64,000 nt of DNA from DATARH01 sp036268425 (GCA_036268425.1 DATAUE010000149.1:557502-621501), one strand, 5' to 3'; shown: positions 34,493-43,642, numbered from the stretch's first letter. Numbers and translations are program-made. The notes: generated by a model not told the origin, from the letters alone.

Positions 34493-35035
34493 ATGAATAA
34501 CCGCCTTCCCCTGTTCTCGATTTTGCTGCTGGCAACACTGCTGGCAGCGCCGTTGGCGCAGGCCGCCGATGAGCCGGTCGCGACGGCGCCGATCCCGCCC
34601 GTGCCCCAGGCTGCCGCTCCTGCCCCACCCAGCCACTCGCTGTCCCGCCATCCGCCGTCCAGCCATCGGGGTGTCAGCCACGCGGCGGCGACCCGTCATC
34701 GGCCAAAAGCCGTGGCGCAGTCCCGCCAACCGGTTGTCGCGTCGAAACACGCTGCCGCGGCACCGCCGAAGCGGCCGGTGCGGGTCGCGGCGGTGCACAA
34801 GCAGGTCCGGCATGTGCACCATACGATGTATGCCCGCGCCTACCCGCCACCGCCTTACGAGCCGCCCGCCTCGATGCCGACTCCCTCGATGCCGACTCCC
34901 GTCATGGCAAGCGCCGGACCGTCGATGCCGCCGCCGTGGTACGTTCAGGCTTACGACCGTCCGCCGCCGCCGATGGCTGCCTATATCTTTGCCGGCCCCG
35001 GACCTGGCCCGCGGCGCTTCGGCCGCCCCTGGTAG
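34493..35035 (+). CDS. Proline-rich exported hypothetical protein
   Basis: A 180-residue precursor with a Sec signal peptide (cleavage after AQA, about residue 24) and a low-complexity mature part rich in Pro, His, Ala and Arg, including two SMPTP units encoded by a 15-base tandem repeat near 34873. Several HPPSSH- and RHVHH-type clusters might bind metal, but that is speculation. Proteins of this kind are common, fast-evolving periplasmic or surface proteins with unknown function. Confidence 0.65.
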   Translation: MNNRLPLFSILLLATLLAAPLAQAADEPVATAPIPPVPQAAAPAPPSHSLSRHPPSSHRGVSHAAATRHRPKAVAQSRQPVVASKHAAAAPPKRPVRVAAVHKQVRHVHHTMYARAYPPPPYEPPASMPTPSMPTPVMASAGPSMPPPWYVQAYDRPPPPMAAYIFAGPGPGPRRFGRPW

Positions 35036-35063
35036 GCAGCACGGTGTCGGCAGCGCGGCGACA

Positions 35064-35693
35064 TCACGCCGCTTCGGCGCGGCCGATCGTGGCGGCGCGT
35101 TCGGCGAGGCGGCGAATACGCGGCCAGTCGCCGGCCATGACGGCATCTTTCGGCGCCATCCAGGAGCCACCAACCATCGGCACATTGGGCAGCGCCAAAT
35201 AATCCGGCGCGGCGCGCTCGTCGATGCCGCCGGTTGGGCAGAATGCGATCCCCGGAAATACCGGCGCCAGCGCCCTCAGAAAGCCGACGCCGCCCAACGC
35301 TTCGGCCGGAAAGACTTTCATCTGGCAAACTCCGAGCGCCCGCACCGCCATGATTTCCGAAGGAGTCGCGACACCGGGGAGGTAGGGCAACTCCGTCGAC
35401 AATGCCGCGGCAGCGAGTTCGGCGGTGGTGCCGGGGCTTACGAGAAAGCGGGCGCCTGCTTGCACTGCGGCGGCGACATCGGCGGCTCGCTGCAGAGTGC
35501 CGGCACCGACGATGATATGCGGCAGGTCGCGCACAATCGCCGCAATGGCAGCAGTCGCCGCCGGCGTGCGCAACGCAATCTCGATAACGCCAAGCCCGCC
35601 TTCGAACAAAGCGCGCGCCAGCGGCAGGGCGTCCTGCTCCCGCTCGATGGTCAAGACCGGGATGACCGCGACGCCGCGAAACAAAGCATGCAT
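35064..35693 (-). CDS. eda: KDPG/KHG aldolase
   Basis: Class I aldolase that cleaves 2-keto-3-deoxy-6-phosphogluconate to pyruvate and glyceraldehyde-3-phosphate (Entner-Doudoroff), or 4-hydroxy-2-oxoglutarate. The 209-residue protein has the catalytic Glu38 in GVIEIALRTP and Schiff-base Lys126 in QMKVFPAE, with FCPTGGI after it. AGGAGGA lies 7 bases before ATG 35693, which fixes the start; the frame continues upstream without family character. No edd or other Entner-Doudoroff gene is next to it, so it could equally serve another keto-deoxy acid pathway. Confidence 0.92.
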   Translation of the reverse strand: MHALFRGVAVIPVLTIEREQDALPLARALFEGGLGVIEIALRTPAATAAIAAIVRDLPHIIVGAGTLQRAADVAAAVQAGARFLVSPGTTAELAAAALSTELPYLPGVATPSEIMAVRALGVCQMKVFPAEALGGVGFLRALAPVFPGIAFCPTGGIDERAAPDYLALPNVPMVGGSWMAPKDAVMAGDWPRIRRLAERAATIGRAEAA

Positions 35694-36003
35694 GTGTTGG
35701 TCCTCCTGCCGGGAGGCATTGGCGCATTTTATGCCGATTGTGCCGTCACGGCAGCGCGGCACGGTCGGCCTCCGCGCCAAACGCCGAAACGGGCGCAAAC
35801 CCTGGACGACAATTCGCCGCGCCTTCATGTTCGGCGCGGTCCGGAGATACCCACCGAAAGGGGAACAGGCACGACGGACGAATCGGCCACCCCTGGCGGG
35901 GGTTACGCTGCACCCACCATTGGTTGACACGCGCCCGCTGCCCGGCATTTGATCGCTGGCCGGAGTTTTCGATCGCGCAAAAGAACACGGCGGAGGCGTC
36001 ATA
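35694..36003. other. 310-bp divergent intergenic region
   Basis: Shared upstream region of the leftward aldolase gene and the rightward aldo/keto reductase gene. I see no protein-coding character. It contains a possible promoter towards the reductase (35924-35952) and a GGAGG ribosome site just before 36004. Confidence 0.6.
35924..35952 (+). promoter_or_regulatory. Possible sigma-70-type promoter for the aldo/keto reductase
   Basis: A perfect -35 hexamer TTGACA (35924-35929) is followed after exactly 17 bases by ATTTGA (35947-35952), a weak -10 match. It lies 51 bases before the start codon at 36004. The strong -35 is the main support. Confidence 0.3.
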
Positions 36004-36999
36004 ATGGAAAAACGCAGATTCGGCAGAACAGGTCTTGAGGTATCGCTGCTCGGTTTCGGTTGCGGCGCGGTTGGTGGACTGATGGTCAAAGGCAGCCCGG
36101 CCGACCAGGACCGCGCCGTCTGGCGTGGTCTCGAACTCGGCATCAATTACTTCGACACCGCACAGCAATACGGTAACGGCGAATCCGAACGCAACCTCGG
36201 CCGGGTTCTGAAAGCGCTGAAACCGGAGGTGCATGTCGGCACCAAAGTGCGCCTGCCACCGACCGAACGAGGCAAGATCGGCCAGGCGATTGCCGATTCG
36301 CTCGAGGCCAGCCTCAAGCGGCTGCAGCTTGAATCGATCGATCTGTTCCAGTTTCACAATGCGATTGTCGATGCCACGAACGGCGGCAATTTCTCGGTCG
36401 AGAGCGTGCTCGACGAGGTCGTGCCGGCATTCGAGAAATTGCGCGCACAAGGCAAGTTCCGCTTTTTCGGCATCACCGCCGTGGGCGAAGCCACGGCGCT
36501 GCACCGCGTCGTCGATGCCCGCGTTCTCGACAGCGCGCAGGTCAGCTACAACCTGCTGAACCCGAGCCCCGGAGCGGCCGTTGCGGCGAATTATCCGGCG
36601 CAGGATTTCGGTAACCTGCTCGGTCATACGGCGGCCGCCGATATGGGAGTCATCGTGATCCGCGTGCTGGCAGGCGGGGCATTGAGCGGCACCGACGACC
36701 GCCATCCGCTGGGATCACCGCCGCCGGCTCCGATCGGCTCCGGCGCCGACTATCACCGCGATGTCGAACGCGCCCGCCGCTTTGCACCGCTGATCGCCGA
36801 GGGCTACGCCGACAGCCTTGTCGAAGCCGGGGTTCGCTATGCGATTTCGCACAAGGCGGTATCGACGGTGCTTGTCGGGTATTCGACGATAGAGCAGCTT
36901 CTTTATGCGGCCCAGTCGGTCGAAAAAGGACCATTGCCCCAGGCCGCTCTTGACCGCATCAGTGCGATCCAGGCCGGATTTGTCGGTGAGGCGCGCTGA
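36004..36999 (+). CDS. Aldo/keto reductase
   Basis: NADPH-dependent reductase of 331 residues with a TIM-barrel fold. The catalytic tetrad is visible: Asp51 and Tyr56 in NYFDTAQQYG, Lys81 in VGTKVRL and His118 in FQFHNAI. It resembles the bacterial AKR proteins related to L-galactose/pyridoxal dehydrogenase-type enzymes; the substrate is unknown. GGAGG precedes the ATG. The dioxygenase gene follows 27 bases later and may be cotranscribed. Confidence 0.9.
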   Translation: MEKRRFGRTGLEVSLLGFGCGAVGGLMVKGSPADQDRAVWRGLELGINYFDTAQQYGNGESERNLGRVLKALKPEVHVGTKVRLPPTERGKIGQAIADSLEASLKRLQLESIDLFQFHNAIVDATNGGNFSVESVLDEVVPAFEKLRAQGKFRFFGITAVGEATALHRVVDARVLDSAQVSYNLLNPSPGAAVAANYPAQDFGNLLGHTAAADMGVIVIRVLAGGALSGTDDRHPLGSPPPAPIGSGADYHRDVERARRFAPLIAEGYADSLVEAGVRYAISHKAVSTVLVGYSTIEQLLYAAQSVEKGPLPQAALDRISAIQAGFVGEAR

Positions 37000-37026
37000 G
37001 CTGTACGTCGTTTGAGAGAGGCACAG

Positions 37027-37935
37027 GTGATTGTCAAACCGACCGGCGCAACGCTCGGCGCCAGCATCGAGAACATTGACCTGGCGCGCCCCCTGGATGT
37101 GGCTGGATTCGGCCAAATCCTTCAGGCGCTTGGGGAATACGGTGTCCTGCGCTTTCCGGCGCAAACGCTCACGGCGGTGCAGCTCAAGGCGTTCGCCGCG
37201 CGTTTCGGGTCGCTCGAAATCAACGTCGCCGGCGCGTTTCAGGAGCCGGGCCATCCTGAGGTGATGATCCTTTCCAACATCGTCGAAAACGGGCGTCCCA
37301 TCGGGGCGCGCGATGCCGGGCAGGACTGGCACACCGACATGTCGTACAGCGAAACGATCGCCTTCGCGAACGCGCTTTATGCGCTGCAAGTGCCGCGGCG
37401 CGGCGGCGACGTGCTGGGCGGCACCGAATTCGCCAACATGCACGCCGCCTATACCGAGCTGCCGGCCGAACTGAAACAGCGGCTCAGCGGCATGACCGTG
37501 CTGCACGACTTCAACAAATTCTGGGAAATGATGCGCCGGCGCCCCGGTAGCTGGCGCGCCCCGCTGAGCGAGGAGCAGCGCAACCGCAAGCCGCCGGTAT
37601 CGCACCCGATCTTCCTGACGCACCCGATCACCGGCCGCAAGGTGCTGTATGCCAACCCCGGCTATGCCATGCGCATCAATGAACTGCCGGAGGCGGAAAG
37701 CGACGACATCCTCACCTTTCTGTTCGAGCATCAGCTGCAATCGCGCTTCCGCTATACGCATCGCTGGACCGAAGGCGATTTGTTGTTCTGGGACGATATC
37801 GGCACGCTGCACAATGCGCATGCCGATTATCGCGCCGACGAACCGCGCTTGATCAAGCGCTGTCAAGTTATGGCCGACCGCATTTTTGACCCGGATTTTG
37901 TACGATTCAACCTCGGCGAACAGGCCTCGGCATAA
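37027..37935 (+). CDS. TauD/TfdA family dioxygenase (second copy of family)
   Basis: Fe(II)/2-oxoglutarate dioxygenase of about 302 residues with the iron-binding HxD in DWHTDMSY and the distal His in GTLHNAHADY; RLIKRCQVM carries the likely 2-oxoglutarate arginine. It differs clearly from the protein at 27316, so it is a separate subgroup and not a recent duplicate. GTG at 37027, preceded by GAGAGAGG, is preferred to TTG at 37012, both in frame. Substrate unknown; it follows the aldo/keto reductase by 27 bases. Confidence 0.86.
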   Translation: MIVKPTGATLGASIENIDLARPLDVAGFGQILQALGEYGVLRFPAQTLTAVQLKAFAARFGSLEINVAGAFQEPGHPEVMILSNIVENGRPIGARDAGQDWHTDMSYSETIAFANALYALQVPRRGGDVLGGTEFANMHAAYTELPAELKQRLSGMTVLHDFNKFWEMMRRRPGSWRAPLSEEQRNRKPPVSHPIFLTHPITGRKVLYANPGYAMRINELPEAESDDILTFLFEHQLQSRFRYTHRWTEGDLLFWDDIGTLHNAHADYRADEPRLIKRCQVMADRIFDPDFVRFNLGEQASA

Positions 37936-37968
37936 ACATCGTTATTTGCGTGCGAGAACATCTTTGGT

Positions 37969-38619
37969 ATGAGTGAAACAGACGTTACGCTCGGGTACAT
38001 CGTGCCGCCCTGGGCACCGGAACAGACATTGGAGTGGCAGGACTCGTGCGCCGCCGTCCAATCCATGCAGTTCATGATCGATTGCCTGCCGATAATTCGT
38101 AAATTGCTGGTCGGAGCACCACGCGAGGCGACGGTGAAGGTGCTTGACGTTGGCACCGGTACCGGCGCGGGAGCGAATGTATTGGCGACCTTGTATCAGG
38201 GGGCGTTTCTCGGGCCGAGAATGAAGGTTGATGCGATTGAAATCACCCCGCACCTTAAGCAATACGCCGCCGCCAAATTTCCCCTCGTCAACTATCTCGT
38301 CGGGGACGTTCTCGATTACAAAGAGTCCGGACGGTGGGACCTTGTTGTTTGTACTCATACGATCGAACATGTCGAGCGTCCGGAAGATTTCATCGCATTC
38401 CTGACCGGATTGGCCAACTATTGGGTGCTGCTTTACACTCCGTGGAAAGAAAAATCGCTGATCCCCGGCCACATAAACCGCATCGATCGTCGGTTTCTGC
38501 GACGAGTGGGGTCGAAAATGCATGTAATCCTGAAATCGCCAGCTTGGTACCGGCTCGATAACGAGCCTGCGAATTGTGTTATTTTTGCGGTTCCGGGACG
38601 GGCCCGCCAGTCGTCGTAA
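37969..38619 (+). CDS. Class I SAM-dependent methyltransferase
   Basis: A 216-residue protein with the SAM-binding motif VKVLDVGTGTGAGA about residues 56-69, the acidic end of the second strand in VDAIEITPHL, and the post-motif segment VVCTHTIEHVERPEDFI, which is typical of small-molecule or lipid methyltransferases. The composition is slightly poorer in G+C than that of the neighbours, which hints at transfer. Target unknown. It lies 33 bases after the dioxygenase. Confidence 0.82.
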   Translation: MSETDVTLGYIVPPWAPEQTLEWQDSCAAVQSMQFMIDCLPIIRKLLVGAPREATVKVLDVGTGTGAGANVLATLYQGAFLGPRMKVDAIEITPHLKQYAAAKFPLVNYLVGDVLDYKESGRWDLVVCTHTIEHVERPEDFIAFLTGLANYWVLLYTPWKEKSLIPGHINRIDRRFLRRVGSKMHVILKSPAWYRLDNEPANCVIFAVPGRARQSS

Positions 38620-38683
38620 AACAACGCTCTATCGTCTGGTACAATAATAGTTTGTCCGGCACCCTTCAGCGGAGGAACGCAAC

Positions 38684-39481
38684 ATGACGATATTGCAGGA
38701 CAAGATCGTGCTGGTGACCGGCGCCGGCGCCGGCATCGGGCGGGCCTGCGCCCTGGCGATGGCTGAGGCCGGCGCCAGCATCGCCGCCGCCGATATCGAC
38801 CTCGCCGCAGCCCAACGCACTGCGGCCGCTGCAGCCGGCAGCAACCGCCGCGCCATCGCAATCGAAGCCGATTGCGGCGACGTCGCCAGTATCGCGGCAA
38901 TGATGGCGCTCACCGTCGCCGAACTCGGCCGGGTCGATGTGATCGTCAACAATGCCGGCGTCACCCGCTATTCCTACATCATGGATTTGACCGAAGCGGA
39001 TTGGGACCGCATCCACCGGGTCAACGCCAAAGGCGTGTTCTTCAGCCTGCAAAGCGCCGCGCGCGAGATGATCAAGCAATTCGGCGCCGACGGCAGCGGC
39101 GGCCGCATCATCAACATCGCGTCGATCAGCGGCCGCGGCTATGCCGGCGCCTCAAACGCCGCTTATGCCGCCAGCAAGGGCGCGGTCATCGCGCTGACCA
39201 AAATGGCGGCGCAGCAACTCGGCCGCTACAACATCAACGTCAACGCGATCTGCCCCGGCGTCACCCGCACCGAACTCGGCGCGCGTAACGCGGTCGGCCG
39301 CGCCGCCGAACGCGGCATCAGCGTCGAACAGTTGTTTGCCGAGCAGGAAGCCGGCATCCCGATCGGCCGCGCCAACACCCCCGACGACATCGCCGCAATG
39401 GCGGTGTTCCTCGCCTCGCCGGGTGCGCGCAACATCACCGGCCAATCCTACAATGTCGATGGCGGCCTGGTACCAAGCTGA
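38684..39481 (+). CDS. SDR family oxidoreductase (FabG-like)
   Basis: Short-chain dehydrogenase of 265 residues: TGAGAGIGRACALAMA, VNNAGVTRYS, catalytic Ser in NIASISGRG, YAASK as YxxxK, and the C-terminus ITGQSYNVDGGLVPS. The type is common in catabolic and polyketide-unrelated redox steps; the substrate is unknown. GGAGG stands about 8 bases before the ATG. A TACAAT hexamer at 38640-38645 could be a -10 element, but I see no good -35. Confidence 0.89.
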   Translation: MTILQDKIVLVTGAGAGIGRACALAMAEAGASIAAADIDLAAAQRTAAAAAGSNRRAIAIEADCGDVASIAAMMALTVAELGRVDVIVNNAGVTRYSYIMDLTEADWDRIHRVNAKGVFFSLQSAAREMIKQFGADGSGGRIINIASISGRGYAGASNAAYAASKGAVIALTKMAAQQLGRYNINVNAICPGVTRTELGARNAVGRAAERGISVEQLFAEQEAGIPIGRANTPDDIAAMAVFLASPGARNITGQSYNVDGGLVPS

Positions 39482-39603
39482 CCGCCGCCTGATACCGCAA
39501 GCTCCGTCGTTTGCTCTCGCTGGCCCAATGGGCGGCGAGGGTTTCACTTGTCGCGCCGTACCCCGCGCCCCTAAGCTTGCCAAAATCATTACAGGAGGAC
39601 GCG

Positions 39604-40233
39604 ATGCCCGATCTTTTCGAAACCATGAGCACGATGCGGGCGATGCGCCGGCTGAAGCCCGACCCGATCCCCGATGAAATGATCAATCAGATCCTGCAGG
39701 CCGGGCAATGGGCGCCGAGCGGCGGCAACAACCAGACTTGGCGCTTTATGGTGGTTAAGGACCCCGAAGTGAAAAAGAAGGTGCAGGTCTATTACAAGCG
39801 CCTGTTCGACGAGTCGGTCGGGCCGCGCTATGCCGCAAGCGCACCGCCGCCGGGTTCCGATCCGGCCCGCTACAAGCGCCAGCATGCCGCCGTCGAATAC
39901 CTGACCGACCATTACCACGAGGCTCCGGTGTGGATCGTCGCGTGCCTGAACGACGGTGAAAATCCCGGCCGCACGGCCGGCTCGTCGATCTACGGGGCGG
40001 TGCAGAACATGTGCCTCGCGATCCGGGCGCTCGGCCTCGGCACGACGCTGACGACGCGGCATACCGGATATGGCAAGGAAGTTGATGCGATTCTTGGCCT
40101 GCCGCCCACCGCGCATTCCTACGCGATCCTGCCAATCGGCTATCCCATGGGCAATTTCGGCAAGCTCGGCCGCGGTCCGCTCAAGGATGTCGTCTATGGT
40201 GATCAGTGGGGCAAGCCCTACGCCGGCCTCTGA
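39604..40233 (+). CDS. Nitroreductase family protein
   Basis: FMN-dependent reductase of 209 residues. The N-terminal block MRAMRRLKPDPIPDEMINQILQ and APSGGNNQTWRFMVV bind FMN phosphate and ring, and LGLGTTLTTRHTGYGKEVDAILGLP is the C-terminal family block. Members reduce nitro compounds, quinones or flavins, and some are dehalogenases. AGGAGG at 39593-39598 sets the ATG at 39604; the frame starts earlier only as an artefact. Confidence 0.9.
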   Translation: MPDLFETMSTMRAMRRLKPDPIPDEMINQILQAGQWAPSGGNNQTWRFMVVKDPEVKKKVQVYYKRLFDESVGPRYAASAPPPGSDPARYKRQHAAVEYLTDHYHEAPVWIVACLNDGENPGRTAGSSIYGAVQNMCLAIRALGLGTTLTTRHTGYGKEVDAILGLPPTAHSYAILPIGYPMGNFGKLGRGPLKDVVYGDQWGKPYAGL

Positions 40234-40328
40234 CAACCCTCGATGACCCATCGCCGGGGACCGACCCCCCGGCGACCCGTCGAAGGGCGAGGGTGACAAG
40301 CAACCACCGCTGAACGAGGGAGAAAACG

Positions 40329-40877
40329 ATGCCGCGCGTCGCACCGATTACCAGCAAGGCTGACGTCCCTGCCGAGCATCACAGCGTTGTTGACGATGTC
40401 ATTGGCGTGTTCGGTCAAATTCGCGGGCCGTTCAGCATGCTGCTGCACAGCCCCAAACTTGCCGGCAAGCTGCTGCCGATGGTGACGTTCAACCGTGAGG
40501 AAAGCATCGTGGAGCCGAAATTGCGCTCGATCGCGATCCTTGCGGCGGTACGCGAGCGCCAGGCGGCCTATGTCTGGGCGGCACAGGTCGGCGCCGCAAG
40601 ACGCGCCGAACTAGCGGAAACGACAATCGATCTGCTGCGAACGCAAGGCGATCCGGCCTCGCTGTCGCCGGACGAGCGCGACATCATCACTTTTGTCCGG
40701 CAACTGATGCGCAGCAACAAGGTGGACCTACCCGTGTTCGAGACGCTGCGGGACCGGCATGGCGTACAATGGCTGGTCGAGATCACGACGATCGCCAACT
40801 ACTATGCGATGTTGTCGGGCATTGTGAATGCATTTGAGGTATCGGCGCCGCATGAAGGAGACAAGCTGCCGATTTGA
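40329..40877 (+). CDS. Carboxymuconolactone decarboxylase-like protein
   Basis: A 182-residue, all-helical protein of the CMD/AhpD fold, seen in EPKLRSIAILAAVRERQAAYVWAAQV, the central helix pair. The residues usually conserved there (Tyr-Glu-Trp and a histidine) read Y-V-W and Q, and no CxxC pair is present, so neither peroxidase nor decarboxylase chemistry is supported. It may be a structural or binding relative. It follows the nitroreductase by 95 bases with a GAGGGAG site before the ATG. Confidence 0.8.
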   Translation: MPRVAPITSKADVPAEHHSVVDDVIGVFGQIRGPFSMLLHSPKLAGKLLPMVTFNREESIVEPKLRSIAILAAVRERQAAYVWAAQVGAARRAELAETTIDLLRTQGDPASLSPDERDIITFVRQLMRSNKVDLPVFETLRDRHGVQWLVEITTIANYYAMLSGIVNAFEVSAPHEGDKLPI

Positions 40878-41002
40878 TGTTGCCTTGCGGCAAGGCTGAG
40901 CAACGCAAAGGACCCTCACAATCATTTGAACCACCGTCGCGCCTGCCGCCCCCACCTAAATATCTCCTTTGAGGCTCAATTCTCTGGTCGGGAGTAACGG
41001 CA

Positions 41003-41728
41003 ATGTTGCGACGTGGCGAAATGCCGGGTTTCGGGTTGCGGGCGCTATTGGTCGCGGCGCTGCCCGCGGCCGCATTGCTGGCGTTCTGGGGATCGAAATC
41101 GGCGGCGGAAGACGTAGCACACATGATACCGCCGCCGGCGCTCGACGAGCCGGCAACGCAAGCCGCGAGCGAGACAACAGTGCTCGCCGGCGGCTGCTTC
41201 TGGGGTGTCCAAGGCGTGTTCCAGCATGTCGAAGGGGTGACCGCCGCTGTTTCCGGCTATGCCGGCGGCGCCGGCAGTACGGCGCAATACGAGACGGTCA
41301 GCACCGGCTCGACCGGGCATGCGGAGTCGGTAAGGGTCACCTTCGATCCGCACCGCATCAGCTATGGGCGAATTTTGCAGATCTACTTTTCGGTGGCACA
41401 TGACCCGACCGAACTGAACCGCCAGGGACCGGACACCGGCACCCAATACCGCTCGGCAGTCTTTCCCACCAACGCTGAGCAGGCAAAAATCGCGACGGCT
41501 TACATCGCTCAGCTTAATCAGGCGCATGCCTATCCGGGCAAGGTCGTCACCGCGGTTGAAACCGGGCGCGCCTTTTATCCGGCGGAGGCGTACCATCAGA
41601 ATTATCTGACGCTACACCCCAACCAGCCTTATATTGCGATCAACGACCTGCCCAAAATTGCCAGTCTGAAGCAGATGTTTCCGCAGGTTTACCGCGACAC
41701 GCCGGTACTGGTCGCCGCCGCGAATTAG
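41003..41728 (+). CDS. msrA: Exported peptide-methionine (S)-S-oxide reductase MsrA
   Basis: Enzyme that repairs methionine-S-sulfoxide in proteins. The 241-residue protein has the GCFWG active-site motif (Cys64) in LAGGCFWGVQGVFQ, plus GYAGG and the EAYHQNYLTLHP block. A hydrophobic segment near the N-terminus (about residues 12-30) makes this an exported or membrane-anchored form, acting on envelope proteins. Only one cysteine is present in the whole protein, so the usual resolving cysteine is missing and reduction must depend on an outside thiol donor. Confidence 0.93.
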   Translation: MLRRGEMPGFGLRALLVAALPAAALLAFWGSKSAAEDVAHMIPPPALDEPATQAASETTVLAGGCFWGVQGVFQHVEGVTAAVSGYAGGAGSTAQYETVSTGSTGHAESVRVTFDPHRISYGRILQIYFSVAHDPTELNRQGPDTGTQYRSAVFPTNAEQAKIATAYIAQLNQAHAYPGKVVTAVETGRAFYPAEAYHQNYLTLHPNQPYIAINDLPKIASLKQMFPQVYRDTPVLVAAAN

Positions 41729-41956
41729 TTACACGCAACAATAACCGAGCTTGAGCTGCAGGCGGACGCCGGCAAGCTCGTTTCCCACAGTGTCACAGAC
41801 CGCGACGACTACCGCTTCGTCATCGTCGATCAGTTCGCGCGCTCGGTTCAGTGCCTCATGCTCAGTGCTGAACCGCTCGTTCGAGACGCGCTCGTCAAGG
41901 TGCCGATCGCGGTTGGCCATAAGCACGGCCGCGCCATAAATCACCTGATACGTCAC
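41729..41956 (-). CDS. Small hypothetical protein
   Basis: A 75-residue acidic protein with TYQVIYGAAVLMANRDRHLD, then ERFSTEHEALNRARELIDDDEAVVVAV and a two-cysteine end (GYCCV). No family name comes to mind, but the pattern of strands and one helix looks real. GTG at 41956 is chosen because AGGGGTGA stands about 6 bases before it; a GTG at 42004 just after the phasin-like gene is an alternative. Located between the convergent msrA and the phasin-like gene. Confidence 0.55.
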   Translation of the reverse strand: MTYQVIYGAAVLMANRDRHLDERVSNERFSTEHEALNRARELIDDDEAVVVAVCDTVGNELAGVRLQLKLGYCCV

Positions 41957-42010
41957 CGTTTCACCCCTGCTGCAGATTGTGTTGATCTCAATTGCCGGCG
42001 GCACGCGGCC

Positions 42011-42349
42011 TCACTCGGCCGCCTGCGCCGGCATCGTTACAGTACGCAGCGCTTCCTGCGCGAGCGGCGACCCTTTCGCCATACGATCGATGTCAGCGGC
42101 GGCGCGCTCAACCGTACCGAGCAGCCATTGCTGCTGCAGCCGCAGCAAATCGGCCGGCGTACGGCACGCACCGATCCGCTGTAGCGTGTGCGCAGAGAGA
42201 TCGGCCGCTTCGCGTTGCCGTTTCGCCCATTCGCCCCATACCGTTTCAACGCTGGCGAGAATTTCGCCTTGCGCGTTCGCCCATGTCTCCGCCCCTCGCA
42301 GCATTGCTGTCATCAGCGATGCATCCTTAATTGCATTGGACTCAGCCAT
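42011..42349 (-). CDS. Phasin-like protein
   Basis: A 112-residue helical protein with the phasin pattern: WANAQGEILASVETVWGEWAKRQREAADLS, then TPADLLRLQQQWLLGTVERAAADIDRMA. Phasins coat polyhydroxyalkanoate granules and help control their number. AGGAGGG about 8 bases before the ATG at 42349 supports the start. No PHA synthase is in the window. An AT-rich 193-base region upstream, containing an ATTTTAG run, probably holds its promoter. Confidence 0.68.
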   Translation of the reverse strand: MAESNAIKDASLMTAMLRGAETWANAQGEILASVETVWGEWAKRQREAADLSAHTLQRIGACRTPADLLRLQQQWLLGTVERAAADIDRMAKGSPLAQEALRTVTMPAQAAE

Positions 42350-42542
42350 TCTCTGCCCTCCTAAAAGAAAAGCACTACAGGATCGCGGGCATAATCGTCC
42401 GCTCCGCTCACAGGTCTAAAAGATATTGTTTTTTGTAAGTGCCGGAATGTTCGGGCGGCGACACTGTGCTCATTATTTTAGGGCATTGATATGACAATAC
42501 GGTTTCGGTTGGTGACAGAGTTTCATATCATGGTTTGATAGA

Positions 42543-43642
42543 TCAACTTCGCCGTGCAGCATCTATCTGTTCTGGCGTGTAGCGAAATGCGCGGAACACC
42601 CAATTATTGGTTCCGGCGGCACCCGGTCCGTCGAAAAAGAACGGGTTGACGTATTCCCACACGACCTCGCCATCCGTCGTTACCTCGAACAGGCGGCCGT
42701 GACAGCCTTCGCAGACCAGCGTGTTGCCGTCGGGCAGCCGTTGCGCGCCGGAAATGTACGGACTGAAAAACTCGAATGCCGAACGGTCGCTGTATTGCCA
42801 AACGATCTCGCTGGTGCGCGGATCGACCTCGATGACCCGCGAAAACGTACCAGGAGAATCGCGGCGATGCGTGCCATTGTCGAAGATCAGCACATTGCCG
42901 TTCGGCAGCGGCCGCGGATCGTGCTGTTGCGCCAGCGGCGGCCCCCCGAGTCGCCAAATGATCTTGCCGGTCGCACGCTCGATCAGCACGACGGTTGAGA
43001 TGTTGCGAAAGCTCGCCAGGATGTTGCCGTCCGCCGTCTCAGCCACGGTGTTGCCGTGGGTCCATTCGGCACGATGATCCTGCGGTGTCAGCGGGCAGGT
43101 TTCGGGATCGAGGTGCTCCCAGCTTCGCCATTCCCATACCGGCTCGCCGGCCGTCGTCAGCTCAAGCAGATAATCGGCATAGATGACGCCGTCGGCTTCG
43201 TTGCCCGGCAGGCCGCCCTGCACCCGCCGGGCGATGTCGGGTGCCAGCGGCTTCAGGCACAGCAGCAGCACATTGCCGTTGCTCAGCTTGCGCGCGTCGT
43301 GATGATGATCGGGTGGCGCAACTCCCACAGCACCCGTCCCTGCCAATCAACCTCCAGCACCGCCCCGGCCTTGAAGCGCCGCCATGCCTCGAACCGCTCG
43401 AGGTCTTCCATCACCATGCCGCCGTAGAACAGATTTCCGTTATCAAGCAGGTGGCCATAGAGACCGGGGCGGTACGGCATCTGCCAGCGATGCACGATTT
43501 CGCCCGCCATATCGACCAGGTACACCGTGCCGTCGCCGTACATCGGCGTGAACAGCGTGTAGCCCGGCTGCGCCAATTCCAGGTCATGTGCGATCAGCCC
43601 GGTACGGGTCCGCCTGATCTTCTGCTGGTCGACCATTGTCAT
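42543..43642 (-). pseudogene. Arylsulfotransferase-like protein, interrupted by a frameshift
   Basis: Two overlapping leftward frames make one protein. The first (start 43642, after GGGAGGG) reads MTMVDQQKIRRTRTG to VLWELRHP; the second continues DHHHDARKLSNGNVLLL to the stop at 42543. Joining requires one added base after CACCC at about 43310-43314, which restores the conserved HPDHHHD...LxNGN block of bacterial arylsulfotransferase-like (ASST/PQQ-propeller) proteins. The repaired product would be about 366 residues with propeller repeats such as LPNGNVLIFDNG and LPDGNTLVCEG. It could be a real mutation or a sequencing error in a G run. No signal peptide is visible at this start. Confidence 0.8.

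Noticed and set aside
36004..39481. A defined catabolic operon (aldo/keto reductase, dioxygenase, methyltransferase, SDR)
   Set aside because: Genes are in one direction but have no shared known pathway; the methyltransferase differs in composition, so a named pathway would be invention.
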